Source: Absidia repens (Eukaryota; Mucoromycota; Mucoromycetes; Mucorales; Cunninghamellaceae). From it: a DNA stretch of 64,000 nt. The notes under the pieces were generated by a model. That model had not been told where the DNA came from, did not search any database, and saw only the letters and a program-made list of their open reading frames with translations. The translations under genes were made by a program, and so were the position numbers. Positions 22,771 to 36,194 of this stretch are shown here, in pieces. Location: the NCBI GenBank assembly GCA_002105175.1, contig MCGE01000013.1, positions 868,001 through 932,000 of the forward strand, read 5' to 3'. Numbering within the stretch: the first letter of the stretch is position 1; every line of letters begins with the position of its first letter.

Positions 22771-23569
22771 ATTAGTTTATCTTCATTATCATCATTATCC
22801 TTAGTATTCCTCAATGTCACCCTTTTTTTTTTTTTTTTTCTTATCCCCCACAGTCAATTCATTTGTTAAACATCTTTATCTTTTTATATATGTACATAGC
22901 TTTTTTTTTATGAAAAATCAATCACAATAAACATCTTTTATTCTTTTTCATTGTCGTTGTCGTTATCTTCATCGCCTGGCAGTGTTGTGAAGTGTAGGGC
23001 CTATGTGGTTGCATTATATGATTTGTAATGGGTAACTGATTGTATGAATGATATGTGATGCGGTGCTGATTGATGAATGGTTTGTGCTGATTACTGATTC
23101 ATTGAATGGTATGGTTTGTGCTGACTTTTTTGTTATTAAATGTTCTTTGTGTTTCGCTATTGAGCGTTTTAATGATTTGTGCCGGATGATGAGTAGTGTT
23201 AGTAGGCTTTTTGATTTGCGCTGGATCTTAAAACAAAAAAAAAATCACAAGAAACTAGATCATGTGTTAGTGATCCTATGATTCGAAACATTGGAATAAA
23301 AGAGACGACTGACAAGAAGTTTACTTCATAAAAATATTGTTTTTTATTAACGCAAATTTGAAGATAGAGATTATATACAAACTAAGGGATTTTTTTTAAA
23401 AAAAAAAAGAGTAAGACATTTGTCGTCAAATGTGTGGGAAGAGGGGGTAAAAAAAAAACGATAAAATTTTTTGTTGTTTTGGGAAGAGAATTTGGGTACA
23501 GAAGTATATGGGACTAAAGAGTAAATATGTAGAAAAGTATGAAGGATAAAGAGTAAGGGGGAACTATAT
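22771..23569. other. Convergent 3' flanks of H2A and H4
   Basis: Contains AATAAACATC near 22927. A degenerate TGATTTGTG/ATGGTTTGTGCTGA repetition fills 23010-23190. No stem-loop typical of animal histone mRNA ends was noticed; poly(A)-type signals are present instead. Confidence 0.5.
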
Positions 23570-25163
<1,594 letters not shown>

Positions 25164-26293
25164 GTTTAGTACCTTCTTCCCTTATCCCCTTCACTTTTGA
25201 AAAAAAAAAAATTCATAGGTGTTTGTTTTCTGTACAGTTTTTTTTAAAAATCCCCTATCTCCCACACATCACCATTTCCCCTTTTTTTTTATTATTTGTA
25301 TGTACCTACTTTTCACTCGATTCACAAATAAAAAACAATGTCTTTAGCCGATATTTATGTCTTTCTGTGGGGGATTGATCACAATGATTGTATGTGATTC
25401 TGGTTGGGTGAATGGGATTGTATGACTTACATTGTCTGCTGTTTTGAAGTTGGTTTTAAAGGGCTACCGTCATGACAGAAGGATGAATTACTAAAATTGG
25501 AAAATAAATTCGAAGAGGGTCAAAATATATATATATATAAAATAGCTACTCTATACATCTTTAATGACTCGATATCGCTGAATATTATTTTTAAATCATG
25601 TTAGACATGAAATAAAAAATACTTTTTATTGAGTATACTACTTTTATATATCTAATCATCGCTATACTGGAATATGAATTCTAATACATTTAAGGCATAT
25701 ACGCACGGATGTGAAAAAAATTCCCGAGTTTTCACACCAGACATCTGATGATCAACTACCTATAGAATTTTCTTTGAATAGCGCTTGATAGAAGGCAGAT
25801 GAAAGAAACAACTTTTTTGATCGGTCCAAGCACAATTGAGATTTTTTTTTTTTTTTTTTGGAATCGCACCCAGACTAGCTGGAAAGACTCTAAGAAGTGT
25901 GGTAAATCCACTAAAACCACGGTGCTTCCTGCTACAATTGAGATTCTAATTGCCAATCAGGTTTAATACCAGCCATGTGATTTTATATATGATCATGATC
26001 CATATATATATATATATATATGACAAGAAAAAATATTAATAATTGCGAGTGAGACCAAAAAATAAAACCTGGTCTCATAGGATTAAACCAAGACAACACA
26101 AAATAATAATGGGATAAAATTATGGTAAGATAAAGATAAGGCAAGGGTTAGATGTGTTTATTCAGGGTTCATATTTAACAAATATATATATATATAGATA
26201 TATATTAGAAAAGGCAGGTCGGAAATGTGTCATCATTAGTCGAAAATTTTTTTGTGGCTCTTATATTAGCAATCGAATTCGATTTCATCGAAC
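25164..26293. other. Intergenic, no gene recognised
   Basis: 3' flank of H3, then AT-rich DNA with (TA)n microsatellites near 25526, 26001 and 26182 and a T17 run near 25843. Confidence 0.5.
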
Positions 26294-26365
26294 AGCTTAA
26301 TAGCTCAGGGGAAGAGCGATGGGCCCATAACCCATAGGTCTGTGGATCGAAACCACATTAAGCTA
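26294..26365 (+). tRNA. Initiator tRNA-Met (CAT)
   Basis: A 72-nt cloverleaf with no intron. The acceptor stem AGCTTAA/TTAAGCT starts with A1-U72, and the D arm is GCTC/GAGC. The anticodon arm ATGGG/CCCAT has loop CCCATAA (anticodon CAT), and the T arm is TGTGG/CCACA with loop ATCGAAA. A1-U72, three consecutive G-C pairs under the anticodon loop and A54 in the T loop mark eukaryotic initiator tRNA as opposed to elongator. CCA is not encoded. A T6 run five bases downstream should end RNA polymerase III transcription. Confidence 0.96.
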
Positions 26366-26370
26366 ACTTC

Positions 26371-26376
26371 TTTTTT
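26371..26376 (+). terminator. Pol III terminator (T6)
   Basis: Six T immediately downstream of the initiator tRNA. Confidence 0.85.
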
Positions 26377-27042
26377 GCTCATCCATCCTCTTTATCGGAG
26401 ATGGAATCGGAGAAGGCTTATACGGTGTAAGGACAGCCCACTGAGCATTCCTTTTTTTATTTTGGCCGCTTCTCCTCAACCACCGTTACGGTTAAGTTTG
26501 TCATTTTAATCTGTTACGGCTAATTTTGGTTGTTAGGTCGTAACTGGAAATCGGTTTTTGTAGGGTTTATGTATTTTTGTAAGTGAGCACCAGAACCTTT
26601 TGGGTTTAGATTCAACCGTTTTGTAGTGTAGTAGATGAAATTAAAGTAAAGTGGCGGCTAATTAAAAGTCCGTCCAGGGGAAATTATTTCTTGTGTGTAA
26701 GAGGGGGAGCAAAGACATTGAGCTAATTAGGTCACAAGAAGAGAGAAATAGATGCTATAGATGCTAAATGATGAGGATTGCTGAAAAAAAAGGGAATTGG
26801 TATTGAATGGTATTGTTTGCTGTCAGAAAAAAACAATTTAATCACTATGTTACTGCTAGCAAAAGCCATAAAAAAAATCAAAGCCATCATGCTGCCGATT
26901 GCTCTCATGAGAGGCAAGGCAAAATCGCCTACTTGGATAGTTGTGACTATCTTAACAAGAGAAAGAGAAACTTTTTTCTGATATTATATGATGTTGATTG
27001 TTGAAACAAAGAGAGTGTTCCATTTTTCTTGTTGTTTACATC
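26377..27042. other. Intergenic, no gene recognised
   Basis: GTTACGGTTAAG and GTTACGGCTAAT occur 35 bp apart near 26486-26525. No supported gene. Confidence 0.45.
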
Positions 27043-27715
27043 ATTCAAACCCCGCCCACGTGAAACATTTATTTTCCCTCTCTCGCCTTTTTTATTTTTC
27101 GCCTCTCTTTCGTTTTGATTATTTTTTTCCCTTCATTTTTCTTCACCATTTAACTTCTACGGGGTGATGTTGGACTTAGAATAGTATCAGGACTAGTTTA
27201 GAAGGGTTTTCAGCTCAGGGATTACAAGATGCATGGGGAAACCCTTTCATTTTGGATTCAGGATTTGGGACCACATTAGATGGCTTGCTTGAGTCCTCAT
27301 TAGCTTAGTTTAGTTTTAGTTTAACCATAGTTTGTATCTATATCTATACCTGAATAAAAATGTCTCTTTTTACTTGCTTCAATAAAAAATGTCACATAAG
27401 CTTCGCTCATGTCATGTGCAATAGATCTTTTTTTTTTTTACTACCAGCAGTGTTTTCGATTACTGTCGTTGGTGTGATACTTCCATAATAGATATCCCTT
27501 TATTCCCACTCAAATCTTGTACTCTATACTAGCGCGCATTTTACCATTGTCCCTTTAGAATAATGTATATCATTCTCTAAATCTCACATTAGTCAGCCTC
27601 GTGCTAACTCTATTATTACCCTTTTGCTGTTGACCTTGACGGTTTATGCTTATGCTTCAATAAAGTATTACCTTATCAACCTCTACTATCAGACTCACCA
27701 GATATATTTCAATCA
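27043..27715 (+). repeat. Copy E of the CACGTG-headed dispersed repeat
   Basis: Head CCCGCCCACGTG at 27051-27062. The CT tract runs to 27140, then the core CTTCACCATTTAACTTCT, GTATCAGGACTAGTTTAGAA, GGGATTACAAGATGCATGGG and CATTTTGGATTCAGGAT. TGAATAAAAATG follows near 27351 and the tail carries further AATAAAG signals to about 27665. The end is approximate. Confidence 0.88.
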
Positions 27716-28430
27716 TTTTTCTTTTTCTTTTTTGGTGTATGATATGATTATATATGACTTGAAATATTATGCTATATATGACAATGATTTCAGTTAGCAT
27801 CAATGTACGTCCAACACCTATTGTAAAAACATCTGATGGTCAATGGTGTGTAATTAGAAATCAGAACACTGTTCAGTTAATATGTTCCGTATATCTTTTT
27901 ATATTTTTGACTACCAAATGTGATGTAAATGATACAATAGCTTCCAGATCCTTTTACTGAAACTGCATAGAGTAGGATCCATCTTCCTTCTCAAACATGT
28001 ACCATTTTTTTCAAAGATTCCCCTGTCTAGAATCATTTCAATTTCAAGACTCCCCAGCCAAAAATTCCAAACGTCGACCGACTTTAAATACTTCAAATAA
28101 AGGCACTCTTGGATGAAGTGCTCCATAAAGTTGATTTTATATCTGTATACATACTGGGCACTATTTTATGTGTCTATGATGGTGAAATTCTTTTTTCGGT
28201 TATGATCAAATATATATATATAAGAGGCAAAAAGCAAGACAGTAATGACAAACATGAATGAATAAAGACAAGTACAAAGGAGTGATAAAAATAACATGGT
28301 TTGTACTAGAAAAAAAAAAACGAGTATGATGTGCTTTGTTTATTGAGGTTAAAATAACAATAAAAAAAAGTCTAAGACTAAAACTATATAGAAGTGGCGG
28401 GTGGCTATAATTATGCTGTATGTAATTGAA
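27716..28430. other. Intergenic, no gene recognised
   Basis: Short open frames only, including a 63-codon frame at 27769 and a 71-codon minus frame at 27911-28126. Neither has splice partners or recognisable sequence. Confidence 0.4.
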
Positions 28431-28501
28431 ATGGGTGGGTGAACCAATTTGAGGATGTTTCTGATGAGAAGAAAGATTGACAATTTAAAAAGTTAGTAAC
28501 G

Positions 28502-28536
<35 letters not shown>

Positions 28537-29322
28537 ACCGTGAGATCCGTTATCATTATGATATGTTTACCTGTTTTTGCCATTGTTCTTTACTATCACC
28601 ACCGCCGCCTTCAGAATGAAGTTGGTTTATAGACGTTCAAAATGAGGTAATCTAACCCATTCATAGTACCTAAATATAAATAGGTAGACAGCAAAAAGAC
28701 AACTGCGTGGTCGAAACATGATATCATTGACCAGTCATTTGAAGACGATCTGGCGATTCTATGACTACCACCCCTACCTTTTTTTCTTTTTTTTTTTTTG
28801 GGTAGTTTTCTTACCTTGTCCATAAATCTTGAGCCGCCATAGTCTTCAACACTGCGATAAATAGAGTCCAGTCCCCGTTCCTTCACATGGCGCCACACCG
28901 ACAACATCACTAAGTCTAAAAAAGGACAATTTCAGTTGGTTCAGGATGAAAAAGTAGGGTTTTGCAAAGCAGTTAGCACACTCAGGAACCTAGTTCAGCC
29001 TTCCAGTCTTTGCTTATTTTCCACCCTTTTTCATCCGTGTTTTTATTACCTGGATTTATTTGACCTAGTTCTGTCCTAACCTCGAAGCTGTTGGCGGACC
29101 AAGCAGACTTGCTGTATGATGTTCATAAATCACTAGTGGGTCAAAAAAGAACAGGAAGAAGTGGAGCCTACATAATAGAGGAAAACAGTAGAAAAATGGA
29201 GAATGGTGTTTGGGTGAGTATCTTTTTTTTTTTTTTTTTTCAGAGTAACAGTAATAAAATAACATAATATCTGTGTTACCTGTATTAATGTACGTTTTGC
29301 TGACTGAATAGATCTTGTCCAT
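28431..29322 (-). other. Possible spliced minus-strand gene, structure unresolved
   Basis: Several well-formed splice signals lie in a row on the minus strand. They are an ATG at 29322 with a 43-nt exon (MDKIYSVSKTYINT) ending at a GTAACA donor, an acceptor before CAAGTCTGC at 29111, an acceptor CCTTTTTTAG near 28918, an exon encoding VWRHVKERGLDSIYRSVEDY and GGSRFMDK before GTAAGA, and a perfect TACTAAC branch site with a CTTCTCATCAG acceptor near 28466. I could not connect these exons in one frame without a stop, so exon choice is wrong somewhere or the gene is broken. No family is recognised. A 31-bp T run sits in one presumed intron. Confidence 0.3.
28505..28535. repeat. T31 homopolymer
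   Basis: 31 consecutive T, within a presumed intron of the unresolved minus-strand gene. Confidence 0.9.
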
Positions 29323-30061
29323 GGTAAATATATATTCATTACGTTTAATACACATACGAATACACACAAACAAAAAGAAACAAAAAATGACAACATATTG
29401 TTATCGAATAAAGTGAGTAGTGGTCGAAGTGCTTAATAAAAATTTTTGTGGAAAAGGGATAAAAAAATAAAAAACAAAAAATTGAAACTCATACGCGCAC
29501 CAAATACGGAAAATGCAGACGGTACATAAACCTTTTCGATTAAATATTCAAATAATACAGTACGAACTGCTTTTCACAGAACGTTCATTTTTCACATAAT
29601 TGTTTATTTTCACATAATAGATAAAGAGACCGTCGCACGTCTCGAGGCGTTTCATAAAACATGTTCTAGAGAGGAGAAGCGATTCACCGTTTATTTTTTA
29701 CGGGGAAAAAATTAAAACATACTGTAAACACACTTATTGGTGTGTCAATAGCTATATTGTACGTATGCTGTACATATATTCCTGAATAATAGGAGCATAT
29801 GGTTCGCATGATGCTTCGGTATTTTAAAAATGGCTTCTCACTGAAAGTGGAAAAAAGCGTGTGAAGAGCGAACTATTAAGGGGGTTGATGGGGTATAATG
29901 TATCATACGCTAAAAAGATCACACGACCTTACAGTATAAAAAGGAACTGCGTCAGGCAGATTTGTATTTTTTTTTTTTTTTTTTTTTTGTCTTTTCTTTA
30001 TTTTTCCACTCCTTTTTTTTCTTCTTTTCTTCTCACAACACAAACAACACAACCAGCTACC
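29323..30061. other. Intergenic, upstream of the NDUFA4-like gene
   Basis: TACAGTATAAAAAGG at about 29929-29943 is a good TATA box ~125 bp before the ATG. A T/C-rich leader (29967-30035) follows. No gene in the distal part. Confidence 0.6.
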
Positions 30062-30392
30062 ATGTCTGCCTTTGCTACTTTTGTTCGTGCTAACCCTGCT
30101 CTTGGCCCACTCTTTGTGTTCTGTGGTGGTGGTTGTGTCGCTGCTGTGACCTATCCTCTCTATTTATTACGTACTCATCCTGAAATTCAAATTGACCGCA
30201 AGAACAATCCTTTCCCTTGGCAAAGAGTCCAACAACATGAAAATATCAAGGTAAAAACCCTTTTTGATAAAATCTCCTATTTTTAAATCTTTCTTTTTGC
30301 TAACTCACCTATGTCTATTGTTCTTATAGCTTATCAATGTCAATCCTTCCTTTTATGACAATCGAAAGGATTTAAACAAAAAGGTGTATTGA
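30062..30392 (+). CDS. NDUFA4-like mitochondrial inner membrane subunit
   Basis: Small single-span subunit of the respiratory chain. NDUFA4 relatives are associated with cytochrome c oxidase and were historically assigned to complex I. Exons 30062-30250 and 30330-30392 give 83 aa, the family's usual size. N-terminal residues MSAFATFVRANPALGPLFVF lead into the membrane segment (GGGCVAAVTYPLYLL, residues ~12-36), followed by the conserved RTHPEIQIDRKNNPFPWQRV. The motif NNP-PW after the membrane helix is diagnostic. A TATAAAAAGG box lies ~125 bp upstream of the ATG. The second exon (LINVNPSFYDNRKDLNKKVY) is less conserved. Confidence 0.9.
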
Positions 30393-30926
30393 GATATTGT
30401 AGTGAAGTTGTTTATTTGATTTTTTAAAGAAATAAAAAATATAATGTATATACATGAAGATTGCTATAAGGGATAGATGACACGTCATGACTGGAATGAA
30501 TAGCCATCAATGTGTTTTTGTTTGATTTCTAAAAAAAAAAGAGAGTTGCGTGGGTGGGAATATTTTTGGGATTAATATTTAGTGTGGGACAGTTTGAAGT
30601 TATTTATGCTTTATTATCATTAGCTATTTATTACTTACTTTTTATTATTATTATACCCAGATTTTGATAAGCTGATAGTGGAAGAATGGATGGGACGACA
30701 TATCATTGGCATCAGTTTTGCTTTTGCCGGTGTGGATGATTATATGTCCGATTCATGCCAATATACGGGATACAAACTGGTAGTCATTTTCGGTAAAAAA
30801 AAAAAAAAGAGATTTCTGACTCCTCGCTAATTTGGGCGGATTTTTAAAAAAATTGCAAAATAAAAAAAAAATTCTCTTTTCTCCCTCCTTTCCATTTTTT
30901 TTTATCTTTTCATCCATCTTTTCATT
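30393..30926. other. RPS14 promoter region
   Basis: AT-rich, with an A14 run at 30795 and a T/C tract directly before the start codon. CATC/CCAT tetranucleotide repeats occur in intron 1 downstream of the ATG. No gene here. Confidence 0.5.
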
Positions 30927-31744
30927 ATGGTAAGCTTGCACATCCATCCATCCATCTATTCATCTATCCATCCATTTATTAATCCATACTCACTCATTTT
31001 ATTTTTATTTTTACTAGTCCAAGCGTGCTGCCGCCAAGAAGCCTGTTGAAACTGTGACCCTCGGTCCCCAAGTCCGTGAAGGTGAACTCGTCTTTGGTGT
31101 TGCCCACATCTTCGCCTCATTCAACGATACCTTTGTCCATGTCACTGATCTTTCCGGTCGCGAAACCATCTCTCGTGTCACTGGTAAGTCCAAAATAAAA
31201 AAAAAGTCAGTTTGTTGTTTTTTGAAGAAAACACAAACCCTTTCTTTCGTCCCATCACTTTTTTTTTTCTTTTTCTTTTGTTGGCCAGTGATAATTTTCT
31301 CTCATTCAGTTGGGAGGAATTGGATCAAGTCAAATAAAAAGAAGAAAAAAAAAGAAAAGCGATAGGGCAAAAGGATGGGTTTCCTGAGCGGCATGTTGAA
31401 GAACATCCCCCTCCCTGTTTCTCTTCCATTGTATAACGTCTATTTTTTTTTGATGTCTAGGTGGTATGAAGGTCAAGGCTGATCGTGATGAATCCTCTCC
31501 TTACGCTGCTATGTTGGCTGCTCAAGATGTTGCTGCCAAGTGCAAGGAACTCGGTATCAACGCTCTCCATGTCAAGATCCGTGCTACCGGTGGTACTGGT
31601 GTCAAGACCCCTGGTCCTGGTGGTCAAAGTGCTCTCCGTGCTCTTGCCCGTGCTGGTATGCGCATTGGTCGTATTGAAGATACTACTCCTATTCCTACTG
31701 ATAGCACCAGAAGAAAGGGTGGTCGTCGTGGTCGTCGTCTCTAG
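30927..31744 (+). CDS. RPS14: 40S ribosomal protein uS11 (S14)
   Basis: Small-subunit protein of the platform, near the mRNA exit. Exons are 30927-30929 (ATG alone), 31018-31183 and 31461-31744, 150 aa, the family length. It contains [79 protein letters not shown] and the basic C terminus [11 protein letters not shown]. The start codon stands alone in exon 1, followed at once by GTAAGC; without it the second exon would begin SKRAAAKK with no ATG. RPL28 at 12 kb has the same layout. Confidence 0.96.
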
Positions 31745-32177
31745 TTATTTACTTTGTTATATTATCTATTTGTTTTTAATAAAAATATATATCTTTATAT
31801 TATCTTGTACATACAATAATTGCTGTCTTTTGAGTATGGGTCGTGTATATATATGTCTCTGTATCTGTGTATGTGTGCGTGTGTATGTATGTATGTATGT
31901 ATGTATATGTATTTGAAATGGACAATTGGAAGGAACGGACATGTGAAGAACTCAAAAGAAAAATACGTACAACTTGTCAACCACTGGTCGTATCCTTTCA
32001 AAATGAAAAAAGACAAACAATAGATACATAAACTGTGTAGAAGTGCAAGAAAAAAGAATGATATGTTTTATTTTTGGTCAATATTGAAGGAATGTAATCA
32101 TATAAAAAGAAATACTATGGTATATATGTATGTGTATATTAATGTATGCAATTGTAAAAAAAAAAAAAGGAAGGGAA
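31745..32177. other. Convergent 3' flanks of RPS14 and the exchanger gene
   Basis: AATAAAAATA at 31778 is a probable poly(A) signal. (GTAT)n and (TGTG)n microsatellites occur at 31868-31910. Confidence 0.55.
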
Positions 32178-32672
32178 CTATGACTTGAAGACACCAAATT
32201 CCAGGAGAAGATTGGTGATACAGCAAAACGCATAAACAGAGATAGTCCAATAACCCAGTTGTTTGTTGACGTGGAACTCATTCATATTGACCACAAATAG
32301 TGTGCTGAGAAGGACAGTCAATAGGCCACCGGCAGAGACGAGAATCGTGGGTGGGATCACAAGCAGGTAAGGATGGCCATGTGATTTCCAGATTTGGTAC
32401 GTCGATGACACACCCACACCAAGTACCATGTCTAAGAAAAACAAAACCAGGAATAAAAAAAAAGGTGAGAAAGCGGTGGTGAGGAAACTAAATCGAAGCA
32501 GCAACTTACTGAGTAAAGGTCCAGCGTAGCAGGCTGAGATTGACATGTTTGGAAAACCCATCTATATGTAAATTCAACCTCAATTGTCAGTCCCTTTTCA
32601 TACAACATTCATTTTCTCATTTTACCTTTGCAATGGCTATATTGGATACTAGATCACCTACGCTATTTCCCT

Positions 32673-32703
<31 letters not shown>

Positions 32704-35700
32704 GCGTGTTTAAACAATAAAGTAAGTACGTCATTTTTGTTGCATCCTTGTCGTTTACAACTTACGAAGGCAAATACAGTCAGACCCATGATAGCTTCAC
32801 TGATATCATATATTTTCCCTATCGCCTAGAAAGAAAGGGCCAGGCAATCAGTTAACGTTCACCACTCTATCTTTTTCCTTGTTTACCTGTAATAATCCCA
32901 CCATCGCATTGGCCAATAAAAAGATCCAATTCAGGGCAACGAAAAATCCGGCAAAAGATAATAGCCAGAACCAAGAGGGCGGCTCTTTCGATTGCGTCGT
33001 AGCCAGCACCACAAGACTAAGTGTAAACCCAATCCCTACACCGATTATAATTTGTCCTGCTTCGATGAATTCATTGACTAAAAATATTGGGTTAGCTTTT
33101 TTTTCTTCTTTTCTTTTTTCTTGAGTTGAGTCAACTTACAAACAAGAATACAAAAGATAAATGTGATACTGAACACCGCTTGCACAGCCAATAGCCAACG
33201 ACACCATCCTTGTTGTAAATCGGCATCAGTAATATCCAAAGTCGAATGCATACTATGTGAATATTTAATATCAGATTGAGGATGGGGGTGGTGATTTTTT
33301 TGCTGTCCAAGGTAATGGTCACTTTCCGATGCAGGGACGGTCAAGTAGGAGGACGATTGAGGCTGTTCTAGAGGTAAGGGTAAATGTTGAGTGTTGTTGA
33401 ACGACGATGACGATGGTGGCGGTGGAGGCTGGATATGGATGCTACCATAAGGAGTTGGCGATGGTGACTGGCGATACTCTCCGTACATATAATCATCATC
33501 CATGACTTCGACTTCATCAACCTTGACATTTTCGGCTTCAGCCACGGGCAAAGTCAATGTAAACACAAGAACCAAAGGCATGGCCACTAAGGAGCTGAGA
33601 CATGAAAACCACGACTTCGAAGACCATTCTTGCAACGTTGGAAAGAGAATAGGTGCCAAAGAAGAGTACCATGAGTTACTGGTGTCGTCGTTGATGTTCT
33701 TTGCAGAGCCAGACAGGAATTTGTGTTCGTCGTCATCATCATCGTCATCATCAGTCATACTGTGCCGATGTGCCGTGGGCTTTGTGCCTGCTACTGGAGA
33801 CGTCGCTGGGGACCGGTCATGGTCAAATGGGGTGGGATACAATTCAGGACTTTGTCTTGCGGATACATAGCAGTCGTCGTCGGTGGCGGCGCTTGCAAAA
33901 CTGTGACTTGGGGTCATCAAATGGGGAGAACCGGTATTGTTGGGTGACGGTAATCGGTGAGGATCATTGCCGCCATGCGGGGAATGAGCTGTACTTGTTA
34001 GTGGCGTGTGGTACTGTTCCATTACAGGAGGTGCCAATCGGATTTCGGGAATAGGTATGTCAGGGCCATCTCCAGCTTGTCGTTGTTGAGGGTCATCAGC
34101 TGAGGAGGATAATTGGATGGAAAGTCGTGGCGGCAGAGGAGCCAAGTGAGATGGCACAGGAGAAGTGTTGGTCGATGGTCGTCGCACGGCGTGATGAGGT
34201 TGATATGTCGATAAATATGCAAAATAATCTTCAGCAACACCAGTACTGCTGTTGGTGCTTTCAGGTGTAGTGGGTCGAGGAAGGGAAGAGGCAGACAAAC
34301 CACCATTGTGAGGTTGAGGATTAGCAGGAGGCTGCTGTAAAGGGAGTGACGCGCTGTTCGCTGTGAGAAGTCGTTGGTCTGTGGTGGTAGAAGTACGCTG
34401 TCGTCCAGTAGTAGGGGTAGGGTTAGCCGATAAACTGTTGAAGGATAGATTGGGAGGCCTTTGTTGCTGCCAAAATCCATGAGGTACAGATGTTTGACGC
34501 CGCCTTAGTTGTTGTTGATCTGCATCGCCGGTAGGCACCATCAATGACGGGGTTGCAAGGACTTGTTGGGTACTATTTGCACGACGAATGGTATTGACCT
34601 GGCTTGTAAACTAATATAATAAATCAATGGGTAGGTGAGTGGAGAGACATCAAAGGCATCTTATCGTATAGACCAGTTACCTCAATAGCTCCAAATAGAG
34701 AAGTACGGATACCCACACGTGGTGTCATGGCCCGTCGATAAGGTCGAATAGTTGAAATGGAACCATTTGTACTGGTAGTTCTTGGTAATAATGCAGAGTG
34801 TGGCTGTTGTTGTTGTTGCTGTTGCTGTTGCTGTATGGAGGTGTCGATACGTAATGATGGTTTTGTAATTGATGGCGACATAGGCCGAATGATATGGCCA
34901 AGATGTGGTTCATGCTGCTGTTGTTGTTGGTCAGAAAGAAACGACGATGAGAAGCCACGGGCAGGGATATTCAATCTTGGAGGTTTGGCTAGATGATCTA
35001 GTTAAAAAAATAAAACAATCAAACAATCAATATGTATTCTTTGTTTTTGTTTTTTCTTCTGAATGTACCGTACCTTGAGTTCCTAATAGCCGAGATGTTT
35101 CATCGATCAAGTTTTGTGCCAAAGCTGTGTCCTTTTTTCCATCGTCATGGTCGGCACCCCATTGATAGGAGCTTAGCAGTACCGTGACGACGTACGCGAC
35201 ATAATAAGCAATTAAAGCCAAACCATGATACCAATAAATTTTCCCATGATAAACAATCCATGTTAACAAAGCCACGGCACCTGTCAAGAAGGAGGCATCA
35301 CGCATAAAGATAATACGTTTGGATTGGAATGGACGGATGATCCCCATACACCCTGTAATCACTGCCACAATAAAGAAAGCCGCGCCAATAATTTCTCCAA
35401 TAGCCATTGATCCTGATCCAGTATCCATTGCGCTAAAATCAATAACAAATATGAATCAGAATCATGGACTTCACCATACATATTATTATTTTTTTTACCT
35501 AAAGGTACCAAACAAATCAGGGCTACCATTTCCAAACGCCAAAACCGTGACACCAGCCTACAACAATATATAACAAATAAACAAATCAATTGAGAATATC
35601 CATCCATTATACTCCACGTACCAAGCTTTCTGATAATTCAAGTTTGGACGCAATCGTTTGTAAATTGGGACCTGGTATATAATGTAAGTTAGTGCACAGA

Positions 35701-36194
35701 ATAATATCACCCCGCTCCCGACAATTCCTTTTTCGTCCCCTACAGAAGAAATCTGACGCTACCACACTAATAGCACCAAATAAGAGAAATAACCCAGTTA
35801 ACTATAATAAAGAGCGTAAGATACCGACAGATAAACTGAAACAAGGAGACGAATATATTTACAAGAAGACCAATCACTACAGGTTTCCATAAAGGTGAGC
35901 AATAATAGAATTCCAAGTATAACGCACTAAATCCATGGCACGATTTTTTCACAAAGGCACATTGATCCTCTTGTAATTCAATATGGCTGCAATGCTATGA
36001 TGTCAAAAAGAAGAACAATAATAAAAGAGTCAGCAACAGCGCATTGAGAAAATATAATCGTTCCAGGAACTTACTGATTTCGTCAAAGTCAAGTTTGTAA
36101 AGAGAGTGTTGGCATTGTAGGTTGTTATTTTGGTGCCCAAAATGACCAAAGCAATTAAGGCACAGAAAAAGGTAGTTTTATAAAAAGAAGGCAT
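32178..36194 (-). CDS. Cation/Ca2+ exchanger (CCX/NCKX-like, Ecm27 type) with very long cytosolic loop
   Basis: Membrane exchanger of the Ca2+/cation antiporter superfamily. Thirteen minus-strand exons: 36194-36075, 35994-35881, 35801-35744, 35671-35622, 35557-35499, 35432-35074, 34997-34681, 34610-33140, 33077-32887, 32825-32766, 32670-32626, 32561-32510, 32431-32178. All are GT-AG, and the frame closes to 1049 aa. The first alpha repeat (ASDFFCPNLQTIASKL, VTVLAFGNGSPDLFGTFSAM, residues ~93-136) and the second (ISEAIMGLTVFAFGNSVGDL, SNIAIAKMGFPNMSIS, ~921-958) carry the ion-binding GNGSPD and GNSVGD motifs. An N-terminal hydrophobic segment (CALIALVILG) may be a signal anchor. Between the halves lies a ~600-residue hydrophilic loop with poly-Gln, poly-Asp and Ser/Pro-rich tracts. 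Yeast Ecm27 is the nearest family I can name; ion specificity and compartment are not shown. Confidence 0.93.
32679..32702. repeat. (AT)n microsatellite in an exchanger intron
   Basis: About 12 AT units just upstream of the acceptor before the GNSVGD exon. Confidence 0.85.

Noticed and set aside
29065..29396. Hydrophobic frames around 29.1-29.4 kb as a membrane protein
   Set aside because: They read through a T20 run and cross likely splice sites; hydrophobicity comes from T-rich DNA.
34022..34480. 152-codon minus frame overlapping the exchanger loop
   Set aside because: Alternate frame of the 1471-bp exchanger exon, whose own frame joins cleanly to both flanking exons.
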